In this document: positions 43,246 to 55,900 of the stretch, piece after piece
Numbering within the stretch: the stretch's first letter is position 1
How the letters are laid out: every line of letters starts with the position of its first letter
NCBI RefSeq assembly: GCF_000004075.3
Contig: NC_026657.2
Location: 30,474,408-30,538,407 of the forward strand
Origin: Cucumis sativus
Taxonomy: Eukaryota; Streptophyta; Magnoliopsida; Cucurbitales; Cucurbitaceae
DNA: 64,000 nucleotides
Direction of reading: 5' to 3'
Translations under genes and position numbers: made by a program
Notes under the pieces: model-generated
Seen by the model: the letters and a program-made list of their open reading frames with translations, nothing else
What the model was told of the DNA's origin: nothing
The model's database searches: none

Positions 43246-45532
43246 ATGCCCGGATTCACTACCACCTCGGCGGCGACTCACTCACCTCTCCTTTTATTTC
43301 TTGTTTTCATCACTCTTTTCCACTTCCCCATTTGGGTATCCACAGCGGCCACTCATCAAGAACTCGTCTCCGGTTTCAGAGCCTCACCAGACACGGCGGT
43401 TCAATCTTTCCAGCCTCTCTTAAACGATCCAACCGGAAACTTCTCGCTGGGTTTCCTCCGAGTTCAGGGGACTCAGCTCGCCGTCGTTATTCTCCACGTG
43501 ACATCGTCGGAAACAATCTGGACCGCTAATTCTTCAGTTTTCCCGGACTGGGCCGACCGAACTCTGCTCCGGTTCGATGGGGGTTTGGTACTTTCGGATA
43601 CAGATGGGAGGGTATTTTGGTCAACTGACACAGCGGGAGACCGGGCCGTTTTGTTAAACTCGTCCAATCTGCAAATTCAGCTTCGCCGTGATCCGGCGGT
43701 GGTTCTGTGGCAGAGTTTCGACTTTCCGGCGGATACCCTCGTCGAGAATCAGAATTTCAGTTCTGAAATGGTGTTAATATCTTCAAATAGATTGTTTTCG
43801 GCTCGATTGGGGGCTGATTTTATTGGACTTTATGCGGAGTTTAATGAAGGGAAGAGTCAAATTTATTATAGACACAGAGCATTGCAAGCAAAAGCTCAGG
43901 TAATTCCCGGCGGTGGACCGGTTCATCTCCTGCTGAACACTGATGGGTATCTCGGTATGTATCAAAACAGCAGCGTTCCGGTGGATTTGCAAGCCTTCAA
44001 TACTTTTCAGAAATCGGCGAATGGGTTCCTCCGGCTCCGTCTGGATTCCGACGGCAACCTCAGAGGTTTTTACTGGGAAGGTTCGTCAAAATCCATTTCA
44101 AAAATTTTTCTTCCCGTTAGTAGGCGCAATATAAAAATCACGTTAAATTATACAATATTTGTTTTTAATTGGTTTTCAGTTTCCAAATGATATTTAAAAA
44201 TTAACATTCATGGTTTAAATTTGTCACGAAGAATTAGAGAGTTGAGTTTAATCATACAATTTTCAAGCCAAATTATGCTTGTTGAACTAAAGGAATTAGA
44301 TAGGTTCATAGAACATTTTGCATGGTTTAAATTTACATTATTCAGTTACTTTACAGAACTAATAAGTACTCAATAAGTCCATAGTTTCTAATAAAATTTT
44401 GTGTTCAGTAAGGGTTTAATTTTTTTTTAAAATTATATTATGATAGGTTCCTTTTCAATGTAAAATTTTAAAAATTCATAATGCTTTTAAGTTTTAAATA
44501 CATAATTGAAAGAAACTAATATTGAAGTTTTATCCTAGTTTTACAATTAATCTATGTAATTGATGAAAATTTTGAAATACTAAAAATGATAGATAATTTA
44601 AACTTTTATAGAGTAAAAGATCAAGTTAATCGCAACTAAATTCACCTAAAATATATATTATCGATTGAAGGATAAGTGTTGGAATATAGTTAGATTATTC
44701 CAAACTAAAAAGAGAGCATGAGAATTTACTTCGAGCGTTTTCACCATTTATGAAATTAATTTTTAAGTAATGAAAAAAGCCAAGGAACCAACATAGATTC
44801 AAAAGCTTATAGAATTAAATTATATTTTGTATTATCGAACCATTAAATTTATCAACCATATTTTATCTTTCAACAGGTTCCGAATGGGTTCTAGTTTTCG
44901 AAGCAATATCCGAACAGTGTGAGCTACCGAGTCCCTGCGGTTCATACGGTTTATGCGAACCCGGTTCTGGTTGCTCATGTCTAGACAACCGGACGATTTA
45001 CACCTCCGGCCAATGTCTCCCATCGGATTCCGGCGACTTCTGCGGAGTCGGGGTAGCAAAAAGCGAGTTTTGGGTTCTGAGAAGGAGCGGAGTAGAATTA
45101 CCGTTCAAAGAACTAATGAGTTATCGAACCGGGTTCACCATGGACCAATGCGAGAGCGTTTGTGAAACCAATTGCTCTTGCTGGGGCTCGCTCTACTACA
45201 ACGCGACCGGGTTCTGCTATCTGGTCGACTACCCGGTCCGAACAGTTGTAGCGGAAGCCGACGGGACGAAAACCGGCTACTTCAAAGTCCGAAAAGCTCA
45301 GGCTAGGTCGAAATCGAAAGTGGGTCTTGAGATTGGGCTGGGAATCCTGGGCGGAATCTTTGGAATCGTGGTGGCGATTCTGGGGTTCGCGAGTTACCGG
45401 CAATGGAAGAGGAGGAGGGGGATTGGGCGGTTTTTCGAAGACGATGACGGGTCGGTATCACCCGGGCCGTATAAGGATCTTGGATCCGCGAGTTTTAAAT
45501 CAATAGAGATGGGTAGTGGGTTTAGTCGGTGA
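43246..45532 (+). CDS. PAN/B-lectin receptor-like membrane protein (At5g03700 type)
   Basis: A single-pass plasma-membrane protein built like the outside of an S-locus lectin receptor kinase but without a kinase. Two exons, 43246-44080 and 44877-45532, joined in phase 1 (WEG|SEW); 496 aa. A signal peptide occupies about the first 34 residues (SPLLLFLVFITLFHFPIWVS). A bulb-type lectin-like region follows (GNFSLGFLRV, ETIWTANSS, WQSFDFPADTL). Then come an EGF-like Cys cluster (CELPSPCGSYGLCEPGSGC), a PAN-like Cys-rich region (CESVCETNCSCWGSLYY), one transmembrane helix at about 429-451 (GLEIGLGILGGIFGIVVAIL) and a cytosolic tail of about 45 residues. It matches the Arabidopsis PAN-domain protein At5g03700 as I remember it. 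The ligand is unknown. The intron (44081-44876) is AT-rich. Confidence 0.9.
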
Positions 45533-47202
45533 CGTAACGAGTGACGTCTTTTGGGGTTTAGGGAATAGGAAATGATAATCTGACCGACAGTGATGTAGAC
45601 GCCAACCAGTTTGCATACCTTGTGGTGGGTCCGGGTTTTTTTTCAAAATTTATATATATAATTTTTGTCTTTATCCCAATAGAATGGTTATCCACCTATG
45701 TTCTAGAACCAGAGCTGACTTCAAATATACAATTTAATTCTAAATTTGATTGCTAAAGTAAATTATATATATTGCTAAAGTGAGCAAGTTTTCATCCTCA
45801 AAACATGTATATTTTGTCCATAAATAGTTGTCTCTAGTCTTTTAGTTCTTTTCTTCAATTACTTTCTTTTGTTTCTTTCACTTTCTGTATAATGTCATGA
45901 CATTAACTTTTATTAATTAATCATGACACAATCACACTTTTACCTTGTCCATCTATCATCATACATTTGTTTGATACTTTCAATTATGTTTAGTTTTTTC
46001 ATAGTATATTTATTTTTCTAGTTCATTGGACATGCATGCATTTATATTTTTTTATTTTTTAACATTATGTGTTCCATATAAAGTAACTTTTGAAACCAAC
46101 GTTTTTATGCATATTTTGAAACTTTAAAATGCAGATTCATATTATTAAAAAAAAAATGTTTCAAATTAATTAATAAAAAGTTGATAAATTAAAGTTCGTG
46201 TAGCGCGGGCCGCGTTGATCCAATATTTTAGGCCATTTATGAATTGGGCTGGTTCGGACCAAGCCCAGTCCATTTTCTTCTTCCTCTCTCTCCTCCGTTC
46301 ACTCCGGTGACCGCCGCAAGGACAATCTCGTTGAAAGTATGGCCGCGTGTTGCGTATCTTCGTTCTAGTTTCGCTCCTCATCATCCATCAATCTCTCTCA
46401 GTCTCAGCCGTTAGTAGCCATCACACTGGGGAGCTATACTCTGTTTGATTTCGCCATCGATACTTTTCGGTTTTTCCCTTTAAATACTGCAACATTTCAA
46501 GTCTTAATTGCGGAGATATGATCTCATTTTACTGCATGTAACACTATTTAAAACCACAACCCTAATATGAACCCCCCCCATATTTTGAATCTGTTCCAAA
46601 GAAATAATCAATCTCTATGTGAGGTATGATGTCTCCTTGTAGACGAATGTTGTGTCTCTGGTTGAAATTTTGTGAAGTCGATCGTTTCTCTTTATTTGTT
46701 TCCTGTGTGGAGCATGCTTGTGTCTTTTCTTCTTAATTCTCATACTCATGCTGGTCAAAACTTAGTTGTACAAATTTTGGTAATTGTTTTTTATCTTATA
46801 CATGTACTAAGTTTTTTCAAAACTACAAAATAGGGGTAAGAAAGAATCAAGAAACAAAACCAAGAATAGTTGCTTAAATTTCTGGGTTGCTCCAAAAAAT
46901 GTCGTTTATCCGACCCAATCCAACCAGTTACCACTCCTACCAAATCCAACTTATTTGGAACGGAATTATTTTTCCAAAAAACAAAGATATTTCTTTATTT
47001 CCCCTACTCGGATTTCAAACAGGGGTCAATCTGCGTTTGAAGTTATAATCTAAGTATGCGGAATTTTTCTAAATAAATAGAGAGTTTTCTCTGTTTCAGT
47101 CGATCTCTTGAATGTACGAGTACATGTTGCCGTTCAATTGATTTTCTCTTTCCCGTGCCTTTTGTTGCAGAAAATTTAGGCTTGTATTATTTCAAAAGAG
47201 GA
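45533..47202. other. Intergenic DNA and decayed RLP24 upstream region
   Basis: After the PAN gene's 3' UTR the sequence is AT-rich to 46190. A GC-rich patch at 46200-46420 with TGGGCT and AGCCCA site II-like cores and CT-rich leader-like sequence could be the former promoter and first noncoding exon of the RLP24 copy. No protein is supported. Confidence 0.45.
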
Positions 47203-48016
47203 ATAAGGTTAGAGAAGTCTTGGTTCTGTTCGTCCACTATATATTCAGGTCATGGTATTCAGTTTGTTCGGAATGATGCGAGGGTAAGGGCATAAATTTG
47301 TTCTCTTATTGTGAAGTTTATTGACGTTCAACACCTTTCTCGGCCTTTGGCTAAGATCTAATGTAGTATCTAAAGGTTCCAAACTTTCATGTTTTGTGTG
47401 TCGTGCTCTACTTCTTGCTTGCATGTAATTTGCTTGTGGTATGTCTCGCCAATTTTATTTAATAACAACAGATTGACGAGACAACACCATCCTGTTCTAT
47501 CTTGGCCTGTTTGTAATTTGTTGTTTCCTATGCTTACTAGACTGTAGAAGTAGATGTTTTTTTTTCGTTGGGGTCTTAAATTAGTGTTGATGGGGAGAAC
47601 CACATGATCCTATTTCCAAATATGATTTTTTCTGCACATTTTTAGATTTTGTCGATCAAAATGGCACAAGAACTTTAAGATGAAGAGAAATCCCCGTAAA
47701 GTAAAATGGACCAAGGCATATATAGGAGGTTGCATGGAAAAGGATGTGACATGGGTAAACATGAAAGTTTATAATCCAGGACTCAACTTTTGAGTTCGAG
47801 AGGAAGCGCAATAGACCAGAGAGATATGACAGGAATTTCGCCGAAGAGCCACTGAAGGCTATAAAGAAGATTGATAAAGACACAGCGGATGCGTGGAAAG
47901 AAAGCAAAGGGGCTAGAAGAGGATCAGAAGGAGGATCATTCCCTCACCCTTCCAAAGATCAAAGTCAAGGGGGTACCAATCAGAAGCAGAGCAAAATCAG
48001 CCCAATGGAAGAATGA
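47203..48016 (+). pseudogene. Decayed duplicate of RLP24 (L24e-like 60S biogenesis factor)
   Basis: The intact protein is a pre-60S assembly factor with a Cys4 zinc finger at its N-terminus. Here the family's blocks appear in order but broken: [20 protein letters not shown] (47206-), [17 protein letters not shown] (about 47643-), [16 protein letters not shown], then in another frame MRGKKAKG and LTLPKIKVK. The start codon position is ATA (47203), two zinc-binding cysteines are Ser and Trp, the first intron's acceptor reads CAC instead of CAG (47635-47637), a two-base insertion near 47720 shifts the frame, and the second intron is shrunk to about 25 bp. Introns are kept, so it arose by DNA duplication, not reverse transcription. 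Confidence 0.85.
47331..47371 (+). pseudogene. Truncated U2 snRNA fragment
   Basis: CACCTTTCTCGGCCTTTGGC followed by TAAGATC and GTAGTATCT is the 5' end of U2 snRNA with few changes (one T lost from CCTTTTGGC, AAGTG changed to TAATG). Similarity stops after about 41 bases, so stem II and the rest of U2, including the Sm site, are missing. No upstream sequence element (TCCCACATCG type) is visible. It is a dead fragment inside the first intron of the RLP24 pseudogene. Confidence 0.75.
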
Positions 48017-51000
48017 GTTTGTTACTTCTCTTATCTCACTATTTCAAATGTCCACATCGTAATTACTTTCATCACATATCTTCAACTACCACATTTCTTG
48101 CACAGCAGTAGATTGCCATTGTCTGTCCTTACACACGCATGGTTCTTCTATAGAAGTTCATTCTGAAAACGCTTATACATCTTTTAGCCGGCTGCACTTT
48201 TGTTTGTGTTTTTTATTTTGTTTAAATGGATAGGATGGGTTGGGACTTGAAATTTCAAGTTGTAGTAATTACTCTAAATAAGCTTTTCTACTAGTTAGGT
48301 GTATGTCCCTTGAAAATTGTTGAGGTGCATGGACGAATATGCCTCTAAAAAGTGTGGCACTAAAATTAATAACCTTCACACAATCCAGTTATGTCTATCT
48401 AAGTTTGAATATTGCATTTTAAAATTACATTGACTTTTGCATTTCCATAGGCCAACCTCTTTTTTTTCTCTCCTTTTTTTCTTTTAGATAATGTCAACTA
48501 TTTGAATCAGTTGTTTTTATTATTCCTTTGAAGAAAATAAAGTCGGTTTTTATATATTTGTATATAAAAAGGAAAGTGTAATGTAAGGCCTCTTTTGTTC
48601 CATAGGTCACACTCGTTTTTTTTATGAAAGTTGTTTTGTTATATATCTGAAAACATAACTTTGAAAGGAAGGGTTTACCAAAAAAAACAAAGTTATATTT
48701 TAAGTTATCATAACAACAAATTCAAAAGGTTGGATTTCAATTTAAACGATTCTTTAAATTGCGTTTGATAATGTATCTATTAACTATTGAATGTTGGATT
48801 GACTATATATTATGTTAATTAATTAATAGCAATGTCTTATGTTGTTGTTTTTTTTTTTACATATTATATATTTTAATATTAATTGAGTTTATAACATGAC
48901 ATAACATGAAAAAAAATCAAATGGTGTATACTAAGCATATATTTGTTCTTTTTATCTTTGATAGAAACAATATCTGGTATCAAAATTTCAATTATTAGTG
49001 TAAGCAATGAATAGATTACTTGCTCTCAAGGAAAGCGATGAGATTATAAAGCACAGGAGAGTTTGTTTAATAGTCAGATATAAAGAAGTTGATGTTGTTA
49101 GATAATTTAAATTCCCCAACAGCCATCATTATCATATTCATTTCAATCTTCAATACTTCAACTAAGAAAGCTGCTTCCCTTCTCATTGGATCATTTTGAA
49201 TGAAGATAGGGACTTCAAATTTACAATTGGATAATAGGAAATTTTGCTTTTAAAGCCATGGATGGGTTAAAAGAGGGTTGGGTGGTTGTCTATTTAATGT
49301 ATATATGTAACTCTTGTTTGATTTGCTTTTTTAACTGTCCACCAATTTGTTACCAATTCTGGAAGTGAAAATGATTTTTATACTTTTTGTATTTATAACT
49401 TGTGGAAGTTTATGATGGTATGTTTCATAGAATTAGGAAATATTTAAGTCAGAATAATTAAAAATTGAGTACTGAGAGTACACACAACATAACCATTAAT
49501 CATACAAAACTAACACTTTTTTTAATAGCACAAAACGAAGACTTGGGTCAACAAAGTTTGGAATATTGGAGTTTATTTAGTTTTAATTTTGATCCATGTA
49601 TTTTTACTAAATATTAAACTTTAACATAAAAAAAATACTTAATTTAATCGAAGATATATCTAATCTCCCACTTGGCAGTATAATTGAACAACTAAAAAAT
49701 ACATCAACTAAAATGGTATTTTAAATTACATATTTGCAATTGTAATATTATATAATAAAAAGTATATCAATATATCGTTTTAGTAAATTTCAATTAATTT
49801 GGTTCAATTCTACCCAAATAGTTTTTTTATATATAAAAAAAAACTAAAATGTATAGTGTTAATGTTATATTCATATAAGTGATCTATTGTTGATTAACTT
49901 TTTGAAATTAAATATAAAAATAGTAACGAAGATGTGGGCATGGAAACATTTAAAACCATTCTCTAATCTTTCGTATACTTAAATCTAATTTAACCTAAAA
50001 GTAAATATTCGAATTTATTGATGAAAAGAAAAAACTGAAAATTCGGCGTTTCCTTTTCTGTTTGCACTAAAACGGAAAATAATAAATAAACAAAAAAAGC
50101 TAAATATGATTTTAATATTTTGTAGTGTAAACTGTAACTCACACGTTTGGAAGAATATAATAATAATCGTCTACTGTTGCGGTTTACATAAAAACTTAGG
50201 AGCCGTTATTAATTCCATGGCCCCATACATCACTCTCAGCCATTCATTCCCATCATTCCATAAATTTCCCCCCACGTGGCACCACGTTGTTCTTCCTCTA
50301 ATTCCTTTTCCCATTTCTTTATTTCCATTTGGATATTAATTATAAAATAAATTGAATCTAATTTAGTAAACGATATATATATTTAATTAATATTATTGTT
50401 ATTCTCGTAGCTAATATTTTAAAACTACTTTGCAACATCTTTGAAAAAAAAAAAAAAGTAAGAGAAGAAAAAGTAAAACTCTTTAATTAATTTAATAAAT
50501 TGAGTTTTTTATAAGTAATTTATTAATTGCAGTAAAACGTGTTAGAATAAACCTGTGTCCTAATATATTTTATTAGTTATGTTACAATTATATTGTATTT
50601 TATTTCATAAATTTGTGTACAATTATTATGTTGGTTGCTCGAAAAATCTTGATATAACATAGACAAGTTTAGAAGAAAAGAATTGAAAATCATACAAAAT
50701 TGGTATATGTATATAAGTATTTGAAAAATTGAAAATAGGAAAGTATAAATTAAGTTTTATTTCAAATATAATTAATGAAGTTGTTGTTGTTGTTCATTTT
50801 ATTTTATGAAATTTCATAGTTGGTCATGATCAGATGGAAAAAGAACAAATATATTGTCAAACTTTTTTTATTTTTAGTTTTTATAGTTTTTGTTGGATAA
50901 ACATAAAGCTGCAACCATTTTTAGACGTAAAATGAAGAAAAACACAAAACTTTGGTCTTATCCACATTATATTTCTCATATTGATAAGTACAGACAAAAT

Positions 51001-52065
51001 AAAGGTGAGATTTTCATACACATATTCCAATATTAATTATTTCTAATTCTTTAAGCTCAGAGAATCATACTTCTTTATTTATTTTCTTTAACACAATAAC
51101 ACGCCTTTCATTCTCTCACCTCCTTTTCTTTTCCTTAAAAAACCATCATTTTTTTTTTATAAATAATTCAACCATTTTTATCAATCTTCTTTTTACTATC
51201 AAATACCAATGCATTTTAGAGATTTGGAACCAAACAATTTCATTTTCAATTTTTCTTTCTTTTACGTTTATATATCAATTTCACCCAAAAAGTGGGTGAC
51301 AAATTAAACAGAAACTTGAAAATATTGACTTTTTTTTTTTAACCGAATCTTTTAATCTATTTAATCTAATGTTATTTGTTTTACTCTTGATTAGGTATAT
51401 GAAAAATATTTACAAAGTGTTGACAAAGTATACATATATATATAGATATGTTCAAAATAGCATCTAATACTTATTCTAAGAAAGACTAAATATTGTGACT
51501 ATATTTAATAATTTATGAGAAAAAGTCTTACTTTCGTAACCATGAAAATTTAAACGATGGAAGTTCAATGTATTCTTACTAAGTTATGTTAATATTGATT
51601 TAATACAAAATACTATTATTGTGAATTTACGAATTTGTTAAAATTTAAATTTTGAGTACACAACAAATATAATTAAACAGTAATTAGATCAAGAATAGAA
51701 AGATATGTTCTAAAAGTATAAGAATTAAGGAAAAGTTAGAAATAAAAAATTAAAATAAACTAAAGTGGAAGGCATAGGTTAAATTAGAAATTTAGTTCCA
51801 ATATTAAATATAGATGAAAAAAGAAAAGCAATCACAGATGAACCAACACAAAGCCATAAGAACCTCAACAAAAACCCCTCGCTTTTGTCAACTTCACTTT
51901 TCTCTTCCCCCATTTTTTTTATTTTCTTCTTTCTCACCCAAACTTACAATTATTCTTCCACTTTTACACCCTAAAAACACACACCTTCCAATTTTCATCT
52001 CTGTTTTTCCACAATTTCCCCTGTTTCCTTTCTTCTGCTTCTTCGTCTTCTTCGTCTTCTTCCTA
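48017..52065. other. AT-rich intergenic DNA and DUF868-gene upstream region
   Basis: Four kilobases without a supported gene. CCCACGTGGCAC at 50270-50281 is a perfect G-box/ABRE in a small GC-richer island (50190-50300), far from any gene. The right end is the upstream region of the gene at 52066. Confidence 0.5.
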
Positions 52066-52965
52066 ATGAGGAGAAGCATTGCTACTTGTTACAGTGAACA
52101 TGCCGTTAAAGTCTCCGATTCTTATTGCTCTGGCCCTTCTCCTAATCCCCATGTCTTCTCCAAATTCCCTTCTTCTAATTCCCCTCTCTCTGTTTCTTCC
52201 ATTTACAGAGCAAAGCTTTCCGCTTCAAATGATCTTCTTATTCTTCTCCATTGGACTGCTAAAGATTTGGGTCAATCCTTTAAAATCAAGATCAATTCAA
52301 TTTCCCTTCCCATTCTCACTACCAAGGGTCTCAAATCGTTCAAATTCGATCACAATTCCGAGATTTCGGTCTTTTGGGATATCTCCGATGCCCGATTCGA
52401 TCCTGGGCCAGACCCGAGTTCTGGGTTTTACATAGCCGTCACGGTGGATTCCGAAATTGCGTTGCTGATGGGTGATGAGAGGGATAAATTGGTGAAACTG
52501 GGAGTTCTGAAAGAGAATACGGATACCCAATTGTTGAAATTCTCCCTGGTTTCTAGGAAGGAGGATTTTTGTGGTGACGATTCTGTTTTCTTGACGAAGG
52601 CTAGATTCTCGGACGAGGGTGGGGTTCATGAGATTGTGGTAAAGTGCGGGGGCGGAGGAGAGGAAATGAGGAACCAGAGATTGGCGGTGTTTATTGATAA
52701 GAAACAGGTATTTGAAGTGAAGAGGTTGAAGTGGAATTTTCGAGGGAATCAAACGATATTTTTAGATGGGTCGGTGGTTGATATGATGTGGGATGTATAC
52801 GATTGGCTATTCCGACCGGAGTCTGCGGCGGGGGCGGCGTTCATGTTCAGGAAGAGAAGTGGATTGGACAGTCGGCTGTGGCTGGAGGAGAAGACGAAAC
52901 AAGAAAAGCCTGGCTTCTCTTTGTTGATTCGAGCTTGTAAGAATAATCTCCTCCCTCCTTCATAA
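52066..52965 (+). CDS. DUF868 family protein
   Basis: Single-exon gene for a 299-aa plant-specific protein of unknown function. The start MRRSIATCYSEHAVKVSDSYC resembles the usual DUF868 beginning, and the body has the family's blocks: ISSIYRAKLSAS-like SVSSIYRAKL, SISLPILTTKGLKSF, SEISVFWDISDARF, GFYIAVTVDSEIALLMGD, VFIDKKQVFEVKRLKWNFRG, VVDMMWDVYDWLF, GAAFMFRKRSGLDSRLWLEE. No signal peptide or membrane segment is seen. An in-frame ATG at 51814 would add 84 residues rich in Phe, Pro and Leu. That stretch looks like translated CT-rich leader, so the start at 52066 is preferred. Confidence 0.9.
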   Translation: MRRSIATCYSEHAVKVSDSYCSGPSPNPHVFSKFPSSNSPLSVSSIYRAKLSASNDLLILLHWTAKDLGQSFKIKINSISLPILTTKGLKSFKFDHNSEISVFWDISDARFDPGPDPSSGFYIAVTVDSEIALLMGDERDKLVKLGVLKENTDTQLLKFSLVSRKEDFCGDDSVFLTKARFSDEGGVHEIVVKCGGGGEEMRNQRLAVFIDKKQVFEVKRLKWNFRGNQTIFLDGSVVDMMWDVYDWLFRPESAAGAAFMFRKRSGLDSRLWLEEKTKQEKPGFSLLIRACKNNLLPPS

Positions 52966-55900
52966 TTTGGTTTTTCATATCGTTTTTCTATTTTATTATC
53001 TCTTTTTCTTTTTGTGATTTTTAGTTTGGATTATTTGATTCTCCCTTTGTAGTTACTTGGAAGAAAAATGATTCTATAGGAACTTTCTTTTTTCTTCACT
53101 TACAGGGAAATTTGTTCAATGTTCTTTTCTTTCAACATGGGATGTTTGGGGTTTTTCACCTATTGTAACTTGTATATATTCTAATCATGAACAAAATATG
53201 TAAATTTGAAGGCACATGTATGAGTTTAATTGTCTCTCTTTTGTATTTTTCTTTTTCTATTTGAGTTATGATCATGTTATTTGTGTTGAATTAAGTAAAC
53301 TATTGTAGTTCTCTCAATGTATTGACATCTCCTTATAATAGTTGAAATTCAAAATTATTATAACTCATACTTAAAATCGAAAACCTTCATTACTCATATA
53401 TATTTGTAATCGTGCTATTTTTTCATAGGTAATTCATACTCTTACCCCAAGTAAGGCCTATTATAATCTATAATAACCAACTTAGTGCGTACTCTAGATA
53501 ATTAAAAAATATTAGGTTGTGATTTTGAAAGAAATTTAAATGACGGAGATGGGATCTCTACAAGGGGACAAGAATGTGATTGTGAAGTCGAGGTCATTCT
53601 CTTGTAAATCCAATTAGATTTTGATTACATTTAGAGGGAACAAGAATGTGATTGTGAAGTCAAGGTCTAAATCCAATTAGATTTTGATTACATTTGGGTA
53701 AGGATGAAAAATATAAATTGTAGAAAAAAGTTAAGAAAGGGGTTAGTAATTTTTGGGTTTATATGCAACGTTAAAAACTTAAGAAAAAGTATATGAGGTA
53801 CGAATTTAAAATCTAAAATTGCTATGATTGACTATAGAAAGCAAATGTCGAAAGCAAATGCATTTAGATGTTTGTCAACTTGGCCATAATTTAGTTGATT
53901 AAAGTATAAATGCACAGTAACTACATCCACACACAATTCCAATAAAAATAAATAAATTAAGATTTTAAAGTTATTTATTCTTTTAGGAAAACTATTGATA
54001 TTAAGATAAATTATGATACTAATAACTCATGCAAATAATTTATTTTGTTCAAGTGTTGCTCTGAAAACTCTATTAAATTCCTTTGGAAACATTTTTTTTC
54101 CACTAAATTTCCATACATAACAATTAAGAAAGAAAACACCGATTTAAAATGGGCATAAATGCATTAAACAATCGTATTTAATTTTGATTATTAAGCAAAT
54201 CAAATAAAACAAAGTGAATAAACTTGTACCAAATTTCAAACTTTAACCTAAAAAATAGTTTTTAAAAGTTAGATGAAAGTGAGATGACATATATTATATA
54301 ATTATTATATAATATGGACTGTTATAAGTAAAACTAAGAATTAAAATTTTAATAATTAGCTAAAATAGTCTAAGACCAGGTTTCCAAACTGGGCTAGTTG
54401 ATTTGATAATATTTGGGCTTGAGGCCCATTTCCTGACTCCCAAAAGGTTTCGTGCAAGCCCATACTTAAAAGCTTGGATTTGATGCCCAAATCACGTCCT
54501 TTTTATTCTTATTTTCAAATTACCAAAAAAATAAAAACTATATTTATATACCACAATCGTTAATAATTCGAATGGGCTATTTTTACAAATATTTTGATCC
54601 ATTTTAATAAATTTGAAAACAGTCTATTTAGTTATTAATTTTAAACTATATTTCAAGTTAATTATTATTCATCTTATTACTTTATAAACACTATTTTCAA
54701 GATATATTTTTTCTCCAATCATTTAACCAAAAGATAAAATTGGAAAATATGGTACATATATTATTATTAATAAATTGAATGCAACCGCTTCAATGAGATG
54801 TAATTGATAGAATTAAATTTTGATATATTAATGAATATTATGAATACAATATTTAATATTTACATTGATGATTTCTCTTAAATACAAGTTAAAAGTTTTA
54901 AATTTCTTGATCTTCGGTCCTTATAATGTTGTAGTTGCAAGTCTATTTAACACCAAGTCTTATGTAATTCAATGAAAGTTTGATCTTTCGAGTATTTAAT
55001 TTTTCAGAGGATGATGATCTCGAAGTTGATAATAATTTGCATGTATTGAGAGCTTCAGTATTCAATTATTCATAGTTGAGAGCTTCAATTATTCATTCAA
55101 CAAAAGACCCCTCAAATGAGTGACAAATGTACTTTAAGTGGACTTGGACCAATTTATTTGATGGGCTTAGGCTTGGGTCTCATTTACCTTATTGAACTTG
55201 GCTTAGACCCATCTGTTTGTTGGGCTTGGATCTATCTGCTTGTTGAGTTTGAATCGGATTGAATTGAGTAGACTTAATTATCAAAACCCAATAAGTTAAC
55301 ACAATATTTTAGGTAATGATGTGGCAAAATTTAATTGATTGAAAATTTTCCCTAACAACAATTTTGATAAAGTTCAAATTTAAATTTGGCTAGAACATAT
55401 AAATAGCTTTTACATTATAAATATTCATGATGTTTTCGGATATAATTTAAAAAAAAATGGTATTAAAACAAACAATACTAAAATTAAAGAAAGTATATTT
55501 AAAAAATTATCTTCAATTTTATCGTCTATCTTGAAATTATATTATTAATTATGATATAAAAACATGAATATTACGTTAATTTTTTCTCTAGAATTTTGAG
55601 TAGTTGCTTTCAAGAACGTCCATCGATAATATATAAAAGCATATGGTTCTCTCGACCACTTCGAACATAATATATATATATAGAATATATTAATTAAACA
55701 TCTCACACAATGGAATATGATGCAGAAAGGCAAGTTGACACATGACATACAAATATGCCTAATTAGTAAAATAGTATAGTTGGTTGGGGAAATGAGGTAT
55801 AAATCCTTTTCAGTGGAAGAGAAAGGCATCATGTGTCACAATGGCACCATCCTCAACCATGCTTCAAAGTGACAAATATTTTTATTAATGTAAAGTGATG

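Noticed and set aside
43157-43529. Two alternative-frame open frames around the start of the PAN gene
   Set aside because: They overlap the well-supported first exon in other frames and lack any domain.
51894-52079. Lys-rich minus-strand frame
   Set aside because: Antisense shadow of the CT-rich leader of the DUF868 gene.
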